Part shown: positions 46,977 through 55,970 of the stretch, in pieces
Layout of the letters: the number at the start of each line of letters is the position of its first letter
How positions within the stretch are numbered: the stretch's first letter is position 1
Assembly: GCA_947492925.1 (NCBI GenBank)
Contig: CANLOQ010000003.1
Location: 620,001-684,000 of the forward strand
From: an uncultured Sulfitobacter sp.
GTDB lineage: Bacteria; Pseudomonadota; Alphaproteobacteria; Rhodobacterales; Rhodobacteraceae
Direction: 5' to 3'
DNA length: 64,000 bases
Position numbers and translations under genes: made by a program
Notes under the pieces: model-generated
The model's input: only the letters and a program-made list of their open reading frames with translations
Databases searched by the model: none
Told to the model about the DNA's origin: nothing

Positions 46977-47732
46977 CTAGTTTGCGTCCTTGTCAGCGTC
47001 TAACCAAGCCTCGGCGCTTTGTTGTGGACGAAAATAGGCGATCATCCGACCTTCTGGCGGGGCCGTGTCCTCTCTGGCCCAAGGGGCCACCCCGTGCAGC
47101 ACATGGCGGTGCAACAGCACCACCTGCCCGGGTGCCGCCCGCACGGGCACCGGCGTGATCGTTTCAAACACGCGGCGGCGGGCGGCCTGATACCCTTCGG
47201 TCAGGTCAACTGTTGTCGGATCGGCCCTGCCGATCACCGCGCGCAGGGCATCACCCATAAGACGCTGACTGCCGGGCCAGACCATCAAGGGTGCCGCATC
47301 CGCGTGGTTCAGCGGCAGGCCGACGATAAAGGCATGCGGCTCGCGCAGAAACCGGCGCCGCACGGGGCCTTCGGGCAACAACCCATCCACGTGTGCGGCA
47401 TGCCGGGCAATGCGGTAGCGGTGGTTGGCGTCGCTTTCCCCCGCGTCCTGCTGCGGATAGCCGGGATAGACAATCGACACCTGCGCCGCATGCCATGCGC
47501 CCTGCCAGCGCAGCTCGTCCTGCCAGGCCCCTGCCAGCGGCACACCCGCGACGCTGCCGTCAGGCCCGTTTGGCAAAGCGTCCACACCCACAAACCATGT
47601 CCGACCGTGCCGCAGGTTGACCGCCTGCACCGCAGGATCAGCGGCGATCCCGCAGGCCACCGCATGCGCCGCCGCAGCCCAACGCGCCACCCGCGCATCA
47701 TAGGCAAAAACGCAAAAGCCCTGATCGGTCAC
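46977..47732 (-). CDS. Fe(II)/2-oxoglutarate dioxygenase-like protein (PhyH-type)
   Basis: 251 residues from a GTG at 47732 that overlaps the upstream exporter stop (GTGA). The iron triad is visible: H114 and D116 in HVDGLLPEG, and a distal His at 210-213 in LLHRHVLHGVAPW; R229 in GRMIAYFRP would bind 2-oxoglutarate. IVGLPLNHADAAPLMVWPGS is the middle strand pair of the jelly roll. The substrate is unknown. Translational coupling to a TauE/SafE exporter suggests the two act on related compounds, which is inference only. Confidence 0.78.
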   Translation of the reverse strand: MTDQGFCVFAYDARVARWAAAAHAVACGIAADPAVQAVNLRHGRTWFVGVDALPNGPDGSVAGVPLAGAWQDELRWQGAWHAAQVSIVYPGYPQQDAGESDANHRYRIARHAAHVDGLLPEGPVRRRFLREPHAFIVGLPLNHADAAPLMVWPGSQRLMGDALRAVIGRADPTTVDLTEGYQAARRRVFETITPVPVRAAPGQVVLLHRHVLHGVAPWAREDTAPPEGRMIAYFRPQQSAEAWLDADKDAN

Positions 47733-48547
47733 ATCAATGCCTTGCGCAGCATGTTCAGCGCCACAACAATCAGGAACACGGCAAAAAACCGCTTCAACGG
47801 GGCTGGATCCATCGCATGGGCCAGACGTGCGCCCCAGGGCGCGGTGATCAGCGTCATCGCGATCACCAGCGCCACAGCGGCCAGATTGACCGTGCCAAAG
47901 GTCAGCGGCGGTGCGCTGGCGGAGGTTGGCATCAGGACAAATCCGATCACCGCAGGCACGGCGATCAACACGCCAAAACCCGCCGCCGTCGCCACCGCGC
48001 GGTGAATGGGCATGCTGTAAAGGCTCATCAATGGCACCCCGAAACTGCCCCCTCCAATCCCCATCAACGCCGACAGAAATCCAACACCGGGCGACAGCGC
48101 CGCGCGTGCCAAACCGGTGGGCATCTGCGGGCCCAGCCGCCAAGTGTTGCGCCCCAGCGCCATATACAGGCCAACCACCAGCGCCAGCACCCCAAAAATG
48201 CCTTGCAGGGTGGCCGTGCGCAGTTGCGCCACCAGCAGCATTCCCAAAACGGCGCCAATCACGATGCCCGGTGCCCAGCCCCGCAGTACCGTCCAGTCCA
48301 CCGCACCCTTCTTGTGATGGCTCAGCAACGACCGCACCGATGTCACGATGATTGTGGCCAGCGATGTCGCCAGACAGATCTGCATCAACTGCGGCCCATC
48401 ATAGCCAAGGGTCTGAAACGCATAGAAAAAGGCAGGCACCAAAACAATGCCGCCGCCCACTCCAAGCAACCCGGCCAGCACGCCCGAAAACGCGCCGATC
48501 ATCAGCAGCAGCACGGCCATCTGGACAAGCAAGGTGGTCTCCGGCAT
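47729..48547 (-). CDS. Sulfite exporter TauE/SafE family protein
   Basis: 272 residues with about eight membrane helices. The family repeat is present twice: GAFSGVLAGLLGVGGGIVLV near the start and LSALMGIGGGSFGVPLMSL in the second half. TauE/SafE proteins export sulfite or organosulfonates in some bacteria; the substrate here is not readable. Its stop overlaps the start of the dioxygenase-like gene (GTGA). It lies 28 bases after dusA on the same strand, so all three could form one transcript. Confidence 0.9.
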   Translation of the reverse strand: MPETTLLVQMAVLLLMIGAFSGVLAGLLGVGGGIVLVPAFFYAFQTLGYDGPQLMQICLATSLATIIVTSVRSLLSHHKKGAVDWTVLRGWAPGIVIGAVLGMLLVAQLRTATLQGIFGVLALVVGLYMALGRNTWRLGPQMPTGLARAALSPGVGFLSALMGIGGGSFGVPLMSLYSMPIHRAVATAAGFGVLIAVPAVIGFVLMPTSASAPPLTFGTVNLAAVALVIAMTLITAPWGARLAHAMDPAPLKRFFAVFLIVVALNMLRKALM

Positions 48548-48575
48548 CGCCGCTCTCCTTCACGCTTTGGCGTGG

Positions 48576-49577
48576 TTAAACCGCTTCATGTGCGTCGGCC
48601 AACGCATCAACCTCGGCCAAAGCCGCCAGCACCAGCTCCGGCCCGGCACCGGGTTTTGCCACACCCTCGGACAGGCTGCGCCGCCACAGCCGCGCGCCCG
48701 GCCGCCCGGCAAACAGCCCCAGCATGTGCCGCGTGATCTGGTTCAGCTTGCCGCCCGCGCTCAGGTGCGCCTCGATATAGGGCAACATCGCGTGCACCGC
48801 TGCGCGTGCAGATGTATCGCTGCCCGTGCCAAAGATGCGTCGGTCCGCCTGCGCCAGAATGTCCGCCGGGCTATGATAGGCCGACCGCCCGATCATCACA
48901 CCATCCAGCCCGCTGTCCAGCAGGGCCTCCGCCTGATCCAGCCCGGTAATGCCGCCGTTGATCGAGATGTGCAGATTGGGAAAGTACTCCTTCATCTTCT
49001 GCACCAGCGGATAATCCAAAGGCGGTATATCACGGTTTTCCTTGGGGCTCAGCCCCTGCAACCACGCTTTGCGCGCGTGAATCTGTACGCGGGTACAGCC
49101 CGTGGCGACAATGCGCGCCAGAAAATCGGGCAGGATTTCTTCGGGGTCCTGATCATCCACGCCGATGCGGCACTTTACCGTCACATCCACATCGACCGCC
49201 GCGATCATTTCCGCAACACATTCGGCAACCAGCGCGGGCCGCTCCATCAGCACCGCCCCAAAGAAGCCCGATTGCACCCGGTCAGACGGACAGCCTACGT
49301 TCAGATTGATCTCGGCATAGCCCGTCGCCTGCCCCAGCCGGGCGGCCTGCGCCAATTCCACCGGATCCGACCCACCCAACTGCAAGGCAACGGGATGTTC
49401 TGCGGCGTCATGGTCCAGCAAATGCACCGCCCCGCCCCGCACCAGCGCGGGGGCGGTGACCATTTCAGTATACAAAAGCGTCTCGCGGCTCAGCAAACGG
49501 TGCAGATAGCGGCAATGCCGGTCTGTCCAATCCATCATCGGGGCCACCGAAAGGCGGGCGTGCTGATATATCTGCAT
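48576..49577 (-). CDS. dusA: tRNA-dihydrouridine synthase A
   Basis: 333 residues, flavin-dependent TIM barrel plus helical domain. The N-terminal LSVAPMMDWTDRHCRYLHRL and INLNVGCPSDRVQSGFFGAV (with the catalytic Cys) are DusA signatures, and FGINGGI-like H-I-S-I-N-G-G-I follows. It reduces uridine at positions 20/20a of tRNA. The start at 49577 is preferred; an in-frame ATG at 49625 would extend it across a hairpin (49601-49618). It is the first gene of the minus-strand trio dusA-tauE-dioxygenase. Confidence 0.95.
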   Translation of the reverse strand: MQIYQHARLSVAPMMDWTDRHCRYLHRLLSRETLLYTEMVTAPALVRGGAVHLLDHDAAEHPVALQLGGSDPVELAQAARLGQATGYAEINLNVGCPSDRVQSGFFGAVLMERPALVAECVAEMIAAVDVDVTVKCRIGVDDQDPEEILPDFLARIVATGCTRVQIHARKAWLQGLSPKENRDIPPLDYPLVQKMKEYFPNLHISINGGITGLDQAEALLDSGLDGVMIGRSAYHSPADILAQADRRIFGTGSDTSARAAVHAMLPYIEAHLSAGGKLNQITRHMLGLFAGRPGARLWRRSLSEGVAKPGAGPELVLAALAEVDALADAHEAV

Positions 49578-49904
49578 CTGATCGCTCTTCACTGGTGAGG
49601 TCCGGCGGAACCGCCGGAGCTTCAATATCCCCTGCTCTGATGTGGTTCAACGTCCTTTTCTGCGCTCATTCCCGGATGCGCAAAGGGACGTTTTCCCATG
49701 ACAGCTCCGCAATTTACGCCCTCACCGCTCCCACGCTCGAACAAGCTGCAGGCATCCGCCGCCTTGTCGTTCATCGCCTTCACCAAAAAGATATGCCGCA
49801 GATCGTAAGTGGAACCCAGTTTCCAACGCTCTCATCGCTTCTTAAAAGCAACCGCCACGTCCATCTGGTCCGCTTGCTTTAGCATCTTCTTCCGCGAAAG
49901 CCTG
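49578..49904. other. Intergenic region between dusA and tRNA-Leu
   Basis: About 330 bases. It holds a perfect hairpin, TCCGGCGG (49601-49608) with CCGCCGGA (49611-49618), just upstream of dusA on its own transcript. A plus-strand frame of 95 codons is present but has no ribosome site, no hydrophobic or conserved segment, and is not called. Nothing else is seen. Confidence 0.55.
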
Positions 49905-49991
49905 TGGTGCGGGCGGTGGGACTCGAACCCACACGGGGCTACGCCCCAACAGATTTTAAGTCTGGTATGTCTACCATTCCATCACGCCCGC
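49905..49991 (-). tRNA. tRNA-Leu (anticodon UAA)
   Basis: The acceptor arms GCGGGCG and CGCCCGC pair across the ends, the anticodon loop reads CUUAAAA (anticodon UAA), a long variable arm (TTGGGGCGTAGCCCCGT) marks a class II tRNA, and the T arm GTGGGTTCGAGTCCCAC is intact. The 3' CCA is encoded (49905-49907). Length 87 with CCA. No integrase or direct repeat of the 3' end is seen nearby. Confidence 0.97.
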
Positions 49992-50032
49992 AGCCCACGC
50001 ACCTAACCCCAACGCGGCGGTTGTGTAAATGG

Positions 50033-50590
50033 TCAGAGTTCCTTGCCAGGCAGCCCAAGTGGCGCGCCGTCTTCCAAAAGGGCACGTTCGGACAGCCACG
50101 GATTGTTATCCACCGCGATCAACATCTGCGCGCGTGCCTCCGCAATGCGGCCCATATTCATCAGGGTCAGCGCCCGGCCCGCCTGTGCCGCCACGTGATA
50201 GGGTTGCAGTCCAAGGGCTATGTCCAGATCAACCAGCGCCTTGTCATACTCCGCCCGCAAAAAATGGATATAGGCGCGCTGGTTGAACCCTTCGGCATAG
50301 GCCGGGCAATATTCCGCCAGACGGTCAAATTCCGCCAAAGCGCCCACAAAATCAAAGACATCGCGCCGCCGCATTCCGGCATCAAGTATCGCCTGCGCCT
50401 GTGCATCCGGCGCGCGCAGCCAGACTTCCCACATCTCTCCAGACACCCGCCTGCCATCGCTGAAACTCTCGGCAGACTGTGCCTTGGCAAACAGGTTCAG
50501 CAGTTCGTTGTCGGTGTTCTGCGGCGCGGGACAGGTTGCAAGGGCAAGACCCGGCGCGGCCATCAGGGCAAGTGTCATGAAAATACGCAT
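50033..50590 (-). CDS. Secreted TPR protein
   Basis: 185 residues with a signal peptide (MRIFMTLALMAAPGLALATC, cleavage near A-T/C). The mature part starts with two cysteines spaced for a disulfide, then helix pairs of the TPR type: FVGALAEFDRLAEYCPAYAE, FNQRAYIHFLRAEYDKALVD and AAQAGRALTLMNMGRIAEAR. It is probably periplasmic. Partner unknown. It lies just upstream of the tRNA-Leu on the same strand and downstream of the lrp gene. Confidence 0.85.
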   Translation of the reverse strand: MRIFMTLALMAAPGLALATCPAPQNTDNELLNLFAKAQSAESFSDGRRVSGEMWEVWLRAPDAQAQAILDAGMRRRDVFDFVGALAEFDRLAEYCPAYAEGFNQRAYIHFLRAEYDKALVDLDIALGLQPYHVAAQAGRALTLMNMGRIAEARAQMLIAVDNNPWLSERALLEDGAPLGLPGKEL

Positions 50591-50647
50591 GTCCTTATGA
50601 TGGACCGCACCGCCAACGGGTCAAGGGCCAACGGGTCAAAGGGGGCG

Positions 50648-51124
50648 TCAGACCCCTTCGGCCAACACCGTTTCCTTGACCGCCTCCATCGCCACATGGG
50701 TCGACGTGTTGGACACATAGGGCAAGGTCGAAATCGTCTCGCCCAGAAAACGGCGATAGGCCGTCATGTCCCGGGTACGCACTTTCAGCAGATAATCGAA
50801 ATGGCTGGCGATCATATGCGCCTGCTCGATCTCGGGCACCCGTGCCACGGCTGCATTGAACGCCCGCAACGCCGCCTCGCGCGTGTCGGTCAGCCGCACC
50901 TCGACAAAGGCCACGTGATCCAGCCCCAGCCGGATCGGATCCAGCAGGGCCCGATACCCCAGAATCACGCCCTGTTCTTCCAATCTGCGCAGCCGCGCCT
51001 GCGTGGGGGATTTTGACAGCCCGATGCGTTTGGCCAGATCGGTGATGCTGATCCGCCCGTCTTCGGCCAGCACCGACAGAATCGCTTGATCAAAGCGATC
51101 AAGGTCGGATTGTTCATTTTTCAC
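50648..51124 (-). CDS. Lrp/AsnC family transcriptional regulator (PutR-like)
   Basis: 158 residues from a GTG at 51124. The winged helix-turn-helix is RISITDLAKRIGLSKSPTQA followed by RLRRLEEQGVILGYRALLDP; the C-terminal RAM domain binds amino acids (LKVRTRDMTAYRRFLGETIS). It is divergent from putA with a 108-base gap. In other alphaproteobacteria a divergent Lrp protein (PutR) activates putA in response to proline, and the same role is the best inference here. Confidence 0.92.
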   Translation of the reverse strand: MKNEQSDLDRFDQAILSVLAEDGRISITDLAKRIGLSKSPTQARLRRLEEQGVILGYRALLDPIRLGLDHVAFVEVRLTDTREAALRAFNAAVARVPEIEQAHMIASHFDYLLKVRTRDMTAYRRFLGETISTLPYVSNTSTHVAMEAVKETVLAEGV

Positions 51125-51232
51125 TGCGGCACCCCTATTTTATCTGTCGATCGCCCTGCAATCCGACGATCTTAAGGCAGATTGTCTGCCAAGCCCAGGA
51201 TATACTCGACAAAACGCCTGATGGAGGACGCA

Positions 51233-54200
51233 ATGGCCTACGATACGCCCCCGACCCTGAGCCACCGGATCGACGCCGGCATGTACGCCGATCCCGCCGA
51301 TGTGATCGACACATTGGTCCGCACCGCGGCTCTGCCGCAGGAAGACCGCACCCAGATCTGCGCCAATGCCGCCGATCTGGTGCGCGGCATTCGCGGCACC
51401 ACGCAGCCCGGCCTGATGGAGGTCTTTCTGGCCGAATATGGCCTGTCCACCGACGAAGGCGTGGCACTCATGTGTCTGGCCGAAGCGTTGTTGCGCGTGC
51501 CCGATGCCGATACGATTGATGCGCTGATCGAAGACAAGATCGCGCCCTCGGACTGGAACCGCCACATGGGCCATTCCACGTCTTCGCTGGTCAACGCCTC
51601 CACATGGGCGCTGATGCTGACGGGCCGTGTGCTCGATGATGATCAGCCCGGCCCCGTGCGCCACCTGCGCGCCGCCATCAAACGTCTGGGAGAGCCAGTG
51701 ATCCGCACCGCCGTTTCCCGCGCCATGAAGGAAATGGGCCGCCAGTTCGTGCTGGGCGAGGACATCACCGCCGCGATGAAACGCGCCGCCGGGATGGAGA
51801 AAAAGGGCTTTACCTATTCCTATGACATGCTGGGCGAAGCGGCCCGCACCGAAAGCGACGCCAAGCGCTATCACCTCAGCTATTCCCGCGCGATTTCGGC
51901 CATCGCGACGGCCTGCACCCATTCGGACATTCGCAAGAACCCCGGCATCTCGGTCAAACTCTCCGCCCTGCACCCCCGTTATGAGGTTGCGCAGGAAGAG
52001 GCGGTGATGACCGATCTGGTCCCGCGCCTGCGGGCGCTGTGCCTGCTGGCGAAATCCGCTGGCATGGGCCTGAACGTGGACGCCGAAGAGGCCGACCGCC
52101 TTGCTCTCTCGCTTGACGTGATCGACCGCGTCATGTCCGAACCCGCCCTCAAGGGCTGGGACGGTTTCGGCATCGTGGTACAGGCATTCGGCCCCCGCGC
52201 CGCCACCGTGATCGACGCGCTTTATGACATGGCCCAGCGCCACGACCGCAAGATCATGATCCGTCTGGTCAAGGGTGCCTATTGGGACACCGAAATCAAA
52301 CGCGCACAGGTCGAAGGCGTGGACGGCTTTCCCGTCTTCACCCAAAAGGCCGCCACGGATGTCAGCTATATCTCCAACGCCCGCAAGCTTCTGGGCATGA
52401 CCGACCGCATTTATCCGCAATTCGCCACTCACAACGCCCATACCGTCGCCGCCGTGCTGCACATGGCCGACGATCCCGAGGCATACGAATTCCAGCGCCT
52501 GCATGGCATGGGCGAAACGCTGCACACCATCGTGATGAAGGAAAACGGCACCCGCTGCCGCATCTACGCACCGGTGGGGGCGCACAAGGATCTGCTGGCC
52601 TATCTGGTCCGCCGTCTGCTCGAAAACGGTGCAAACTCCAGCTTCGTCAACCAGATTGTGGACGAGGACGTGCCGCCGGAGGTTGTTGCCGCCGACCCGT
52701 TTGAGCAACTGGGCCAGCCCACAAATCTGGTGATCGCCAAGGGGCCCGACGTCTTTGCCCCCCTGCGTGCTAACGCGCGCGGCTTTGATCTGACCCACAC
52801 CCAGACACTTGACGCCATCAACGAGGCCCGCGCGCCCTTTGCAGAATCCACATGGCAGGCCGCCCCACTGCTGGCGGGCAAAGCCAGCCCGCAGGACGCC
52901 GTTGCCGTGACCAACCCCACCAACCACGACGCCTCTCCCGGCACCGTGCGCAATGCCTCCTTGCAAGATGTCGCAACGGCAATCGACAACGCCGCCCCGT
53001 GGTCCGTCCCCTTGGCCGAGCGCCGCAAAGTGCTGCTCAAGGCTGCTGACCTGATCGAAGACAACTACGGCGAAATCTTCGCTTTGCTCGCCCGCGAGGC
53101 TGGCAAAGGCCTGCCCGATTGCGTCGCAGAACTGCGCGAAGGCGTTGATTTCCTGCGCTATTACGCAGGTCAGGCCACGGATGAACCACCCGCAGGCATC
53201 TTTACCTGTATTAGCCCGTGGAACTTCCCGATGGCCATTTTTGCAGGCCAGATTTCTGCCGCCCTTGCTGCGGGCAACGCCGTTCTTGCCAAACCGGCTC
53301 AACAAACGCCGCTCGTCGCGCATGCCACGGTCAAGCTGCTGCACAAGGCGGGCGTGCCCCAGACCGCCCTGCAACTTCTGCCCGGCGGCGGTGACATCGG
53401 CGCGGCCCTCACCGGGGACAAGCGCATCAACGGCGTGGCCTTCACCGGCTCCACCGCAACGGCCCAGCGCATCCGCGCCAACATGGCTGACCACTGTGCG
53501 CCCGGCACACCGCTTATCGCGGAAACCGGCGGTCTCAATGCCATGATCGTCGACAGCACCGCGCTTCCCGAACAGGCCGTGCAGGCCATCGTCGAATCAG
53601 CATTCCAGTCGGCTGGCCAAAGGTGTTCCGCCCTGCGCTGCCTCTACGTGCAGGAGGACATTGCCGAAGACCTGCAAAAAATGCTGATTGGCGCGATGGA
53701 AGCGCTGAACATGGGCGACCCGTGGAACCTCAGCACCGATGTCGGCCCCGTCATTGACGAGACAGCGCGCAAGGGCATTCAGGACCATATTGAAACCGCC
53801 CGCGCCGAAGGCCGTCTGATCGCAGAACTGCAACCACCCGCAAACGGCACCTATGTCGCGCCCACGATCCTGCGGGTGAACGGGATTGCGGACATGAAGC
53901 GCGAGATTTTCGGCCCCGTGCTGCACCTTGCCACCTTCAAATCCCACCAGCTTGACGATGTGATCGACGCGATCAATGCCACCGGCTACGGCCTCACCTT
54001 CGGTCTGCACACCCGCATCGACGACCGCGTGCAATACGTCTCCGAACGGATCGAGGCAGGCAACATCTACATCAACCGCAACCAGATCGGTGCCATTGTC
54101 GGCTCCCAACCCTTTGGCGGCGAAGGGCTTTCCGGCACCGGCCCCAAGGCGGGCGGCCCCAACTACCTGCCCCGCTTTGCCGCACCGGACACCCAAACCG

Positions 54201-54664
54201 CCAGCGAAACGTGGGACACCGCGCAGGACAAGCTGCCGGAATTGCCCCGCGACGGCGCGACCCCGGCCAAGCCGATCAACACGCTGTCGATGCCCGGCCC
54301 AACCGGCGAATCAAACCGCCTCTCCACCCTGCCCCGCGCCGCGCTGTTGTGTATGGGTCCGGGCAAAACCGCCGCCGCCGCACAGGCCCGCGCGGTCGAG
54401 GCTTTGGGCGGCACCGCGCTGCAGGCCACCGGCCAGATCGACCCCGACGCGCTGACCACCGGCCCCGACTACGGCGGCATCCTGTGGTGGGGTGACGCGG
54501 AGACGGGCCGCGCCATCGAACGGGCGCTCGCCAAACGCACAGGCCCGATCCTGCCACTGATCCCCGGCCTGCCGGACCCCGCCCGCGTGCGCGCCGAACG
54601 CCACGTCTGCGTCGACACCACCGCCTCGGGCGGCAATGCCGCACTTCTGGGCGCAGCAAGCTAA
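51233..54664 (+). CDS. putA: Bifunctional proline dehydrogenase / 1-pyrroline-5-carboxylate dehydrogenase PutA
   Basis: 1143 residues. It converts proline to glutamate: FAD-dependent proline dehydrogenase in the N-terminal half (RLVKGAYWDTEIKRAQ and YPQFATHNAHTVAA), then an NAD-dependent aldehyde dehydrogenase with Glu764 (AETGGLNA) and the catalytic Cys798 (SAGQRCSALRC). A short C-terminal domain follows the dehydrogenase. There is no N-terminal ribbon-helix-helix, so regulation is external, by the divergent Lrp gene. The start at 51233 follows GGAGG. A 785-codon antisense frame lies opposite. Confidence 0.97.
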   Translation: MAYDTPPTLSHRIDAGMYADPADVIDTLVRTAALPQEDRTQICANAADLVRGIRGTTQPGLMEVFLAEYGLSTDEGVALMCLAEALLRVPDADTIDALIEDKIAPSDWNRHMGHSTSSLVNASTWALMLTGRVLDDDQPGPVRHLRAAIKRLGEPVIRTAVSRAMKEMGRQFVLGEDITAAMKRAAGMEKKGFTYSYDMLGEAARTESDAKRYHLSYSRAISAIATACTHSDIRKNPGISVKLSALHPRYEVAQEEAVMTDLVPRLRALCLLAKSAGMGLNVDAEEADRLALSLDVIDRVMSEPALKGWDGFGIVVQAFGPRAATVIDALYDMAQRHDRKIMIRLVKGAYWDTEIKRAQVEGVDGFPVFTQKAATDVSYISNARKLLGMTDRIYPQFATHNAHTVAAVLHMADDPEAYEFQRLHGMGETLHTIVMKENGTRCRIYAPVGAHKDLLAYLVRRLLENGANSSFVNQIVDEDVPPEVVAADPFEQLGQPTNLVIAKGPDVFAPLRANARGFDLTHTQTLDAINEARAPFAESTWQAAPLLAGKASPQDAVAVTNPTNHDASPGTVRNASLQDVATAIDNAAPWSVPLAERRKVLLKAADLIEDNYGEIFALLAREAGKGLPDCVAELREGVDFLRYYAGQATDEPPAGIFTCISPWNFPMAIFAGQISAALAAGNAVLAKPAQQTPLVAHATVKLLHKAGVPQTALQLLPGGGDIGAALTGDKRINGVAFTGSTATAQRIRANMADHCAPGTPLIAETGGLNAMIVDSTALPEQAVQAIVESAFQSAGQRCSALRCLYVQEDIAEDLQKMLIGAMEALNMGDPWNLSTDVGPVIDETARKGIQDHIETARAEGRLIAELQPPANGTYVAPTILRVNGIADMKREIFGPVLHLATFKSHQLDDVIDAINATGYGLTFGLHTRIDDRVQYVSERIEAGNIYINRNQIGAIVGSQPFGGEGLSGTGPKAGGPNYLPRFAAPDTQTASETWDTAQDKLPELPRDGATPAKPINTLSMPGPTGESNRLSTLPRAALLCMGPGKTAAAAQARAVEALGGTALQATGQIDPDALTTGPDYGGILWWGDAETGRAIERALAKRTGPILPLIPGLPDPARVRAERHVCVDTTASGGNAALLGAAS

Positions 54665-54726
54665 ATTACCTGACAGCGGGCGGGCCCTCTTGACCCCGCC
54701 CGCCCCTTCGCCCAGCGTGGCGACAT

Positions 54727-55473
54727 ATGTTTCCCATCCGCGATCATAACCCGTCGGGCCGTATCCCATACGTGACCTACATCCTGATGGCCGCCAACAT
54801 CGGCATCTTCCTCAGCTACGTGCCAATCCTGTCGGACGAGCGCGCGCTCTATTCGCTCTACAACACCTACGCACTTGTCCCCGCCCGCATCGGTCAGGGT
54901 GACGGTTTCGCGGGCCTTCTGACTTCGCAATTCCTGCACGGCGGTTGGATGCATCTGGCCGGCAACATGCTGTTTTTGTGGATATACGGCGACAACATCG
55001 AAGACGAGATGGGCCATATCCCCTACCTCGTTTTCTACCTCGCCGCAGGTGTGGCTGCGGGCCTGACACAAGTCGCATTCGAACCCACCAGCCGCATCCC
55101 GATGGTCGGCGCATCCGGTGCCATCGCGGGCGTGATGGGTGCCTATCTGCTGCTTTTCCCCAAAGCCAAAATCGACATCCTGATCATCTTTGTCGTGTTC
55201 TTCCGCATCTTCCCGATCCCCGCATGGATCATCCTGATGCTCTGGTTCGCCATGCAGTTCGTGGGCGGCATCGGCTCTGATCCCAACACCGGCGGCACCG
55301 CCTTCTGGGCGCACGCGGGCGGCTTTGTCGCGGGGCTTCTGGGCGCGCTGCCCGTCTGGCTCAAGCGCGGCGGCATCACGTTCTGGCGGCGCACCGACGG
55401 CCATCCGCCCCACCCCGAGGCAACCTATCCCCGCATCAACGCCAGCTCTATCCCCAAGGTAAAACGCAGATGA
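54727..55473 (+). CDS. Rhomboid family intramembrane serine protease
   Basis: 248 residues with seven helices. The catalytic serine is in G-A-S-G-A-I-A-G (near residue 125) and the histidine in FWAHAGGFVAGLLGALP near the end. The N-terminal loop HDNPSGRIPYVTYILMAANI-like opening (RDHNPSGRIPYVTYILMAAN) is usual. Rhomboids cleave single-pass proteins within the membrane; the target is unknown. The stop overlaps the GFA gene start (ATGA). Confidence 0.93.
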   Translation: MFPIRDHNPSGRIPYVTYILMAANIGIFLSYVPILSDERALYSLYNTYALVPARIGQGDGFAGLLTSQFLHGGWMHLAGNMLFLWIYGDNIEDEMGHIPYLVFYLAAGVAAGLTQVAFEPTSRIPMVGASGAIAGVMGAYLLLFPKAKIDILIIFVVFFRIFPIPAWIILMLWFAMQFVGGIGSDPNTGGTAFWAHAGGFVAGLLGALPVWLKRGGITFWRRTDGHPPHPEATYPRINASSIPKVKRR

Positions 55474-55853
55474 GCGACCCCGTCGACATCACCGCCACCT
55501 GCCACTGCGGGGCTGTCCGCCTGACCGCCACGCTACCGCACGGATTTGACGACATCGCACGCTGCACCTGCTCATTCTGCGCCCGCAGGCAGGCCGCCGC
55601 CGTCACGGCCACTACGGCCTCGCTCAAAATAACAAAAGGGGCCGACAATCTGTCGCTCTACACATGGCACACCGGGACCGCGAAACACTATTTCTGCAAA
55701 ACCTGCGGCATCTACACCCACCACCAGCGCCGTTCAAATCCTGCCGAATGCGGCATCAATCTAGGATGTATCGACGGCGCAAAACCTTGGGAACACGACC
55801 CCATCAGATGGACCGACGGCATCAATCATCCTTCCGACAGCACCACAAGCTGA
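55470..55853 (+). CDS. GFA family protein (zinc-binding, glutathione-formaldehyde family)
   Basis: 127 residues. Zinc cysteines occur in TCHCGAVRLTA, RCTCSFCARRQAA and HYFCKTCGIYTH, the typical GFA layout. Some family members accelerate the reaction of glutathione with formaldehyde, but most do not, so the name gives fold rather than reaction. A formaldehyde link with sarcosine oxidase is possible but not shown. Coupled to the rhomboid gene by ATGA. Confidence 0.9.
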   Translation: MSDPVDITATCHCGAVRLTATLPHGFDDIARCTCSFCARRQAAAVTATTASLKITKGADNLSLYTWHTGTAKHYFCKTCGIYTHHQRRSNPAECGINLGCIDGAKPWEHDPIRWTDGINHPSDSTTS

Positions 55854-55970
55854 CACCGCCCGTCGCGCAAAACACTTCGAACATCACAACCCGCGCCCCG
55901 AGCCGCAATCATGGCACGCGGCCCGCCTTCATCTTTCCATTACAACTCAACAGCAACGCCCGCCGCAGGC

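Noticed and set aside
49595-49882. 95-codon plus-strand frame between dusA and the tRNA
   Set aside because: No ribosome site, no helix or motif, and composition like non-coding sequence.
49905-49991. tRNA-Leu as an attachment site for a genomic island
   Set aside because: No integrase, no repeated tRNA 3' end and only housekeeping genes on both sides.
51140-53494. Minus-strand open frame of 784 codons opposite putA
   Set aside because: Shadow of putA. Low-complexity Gly/His product, no ribosome site, no family.
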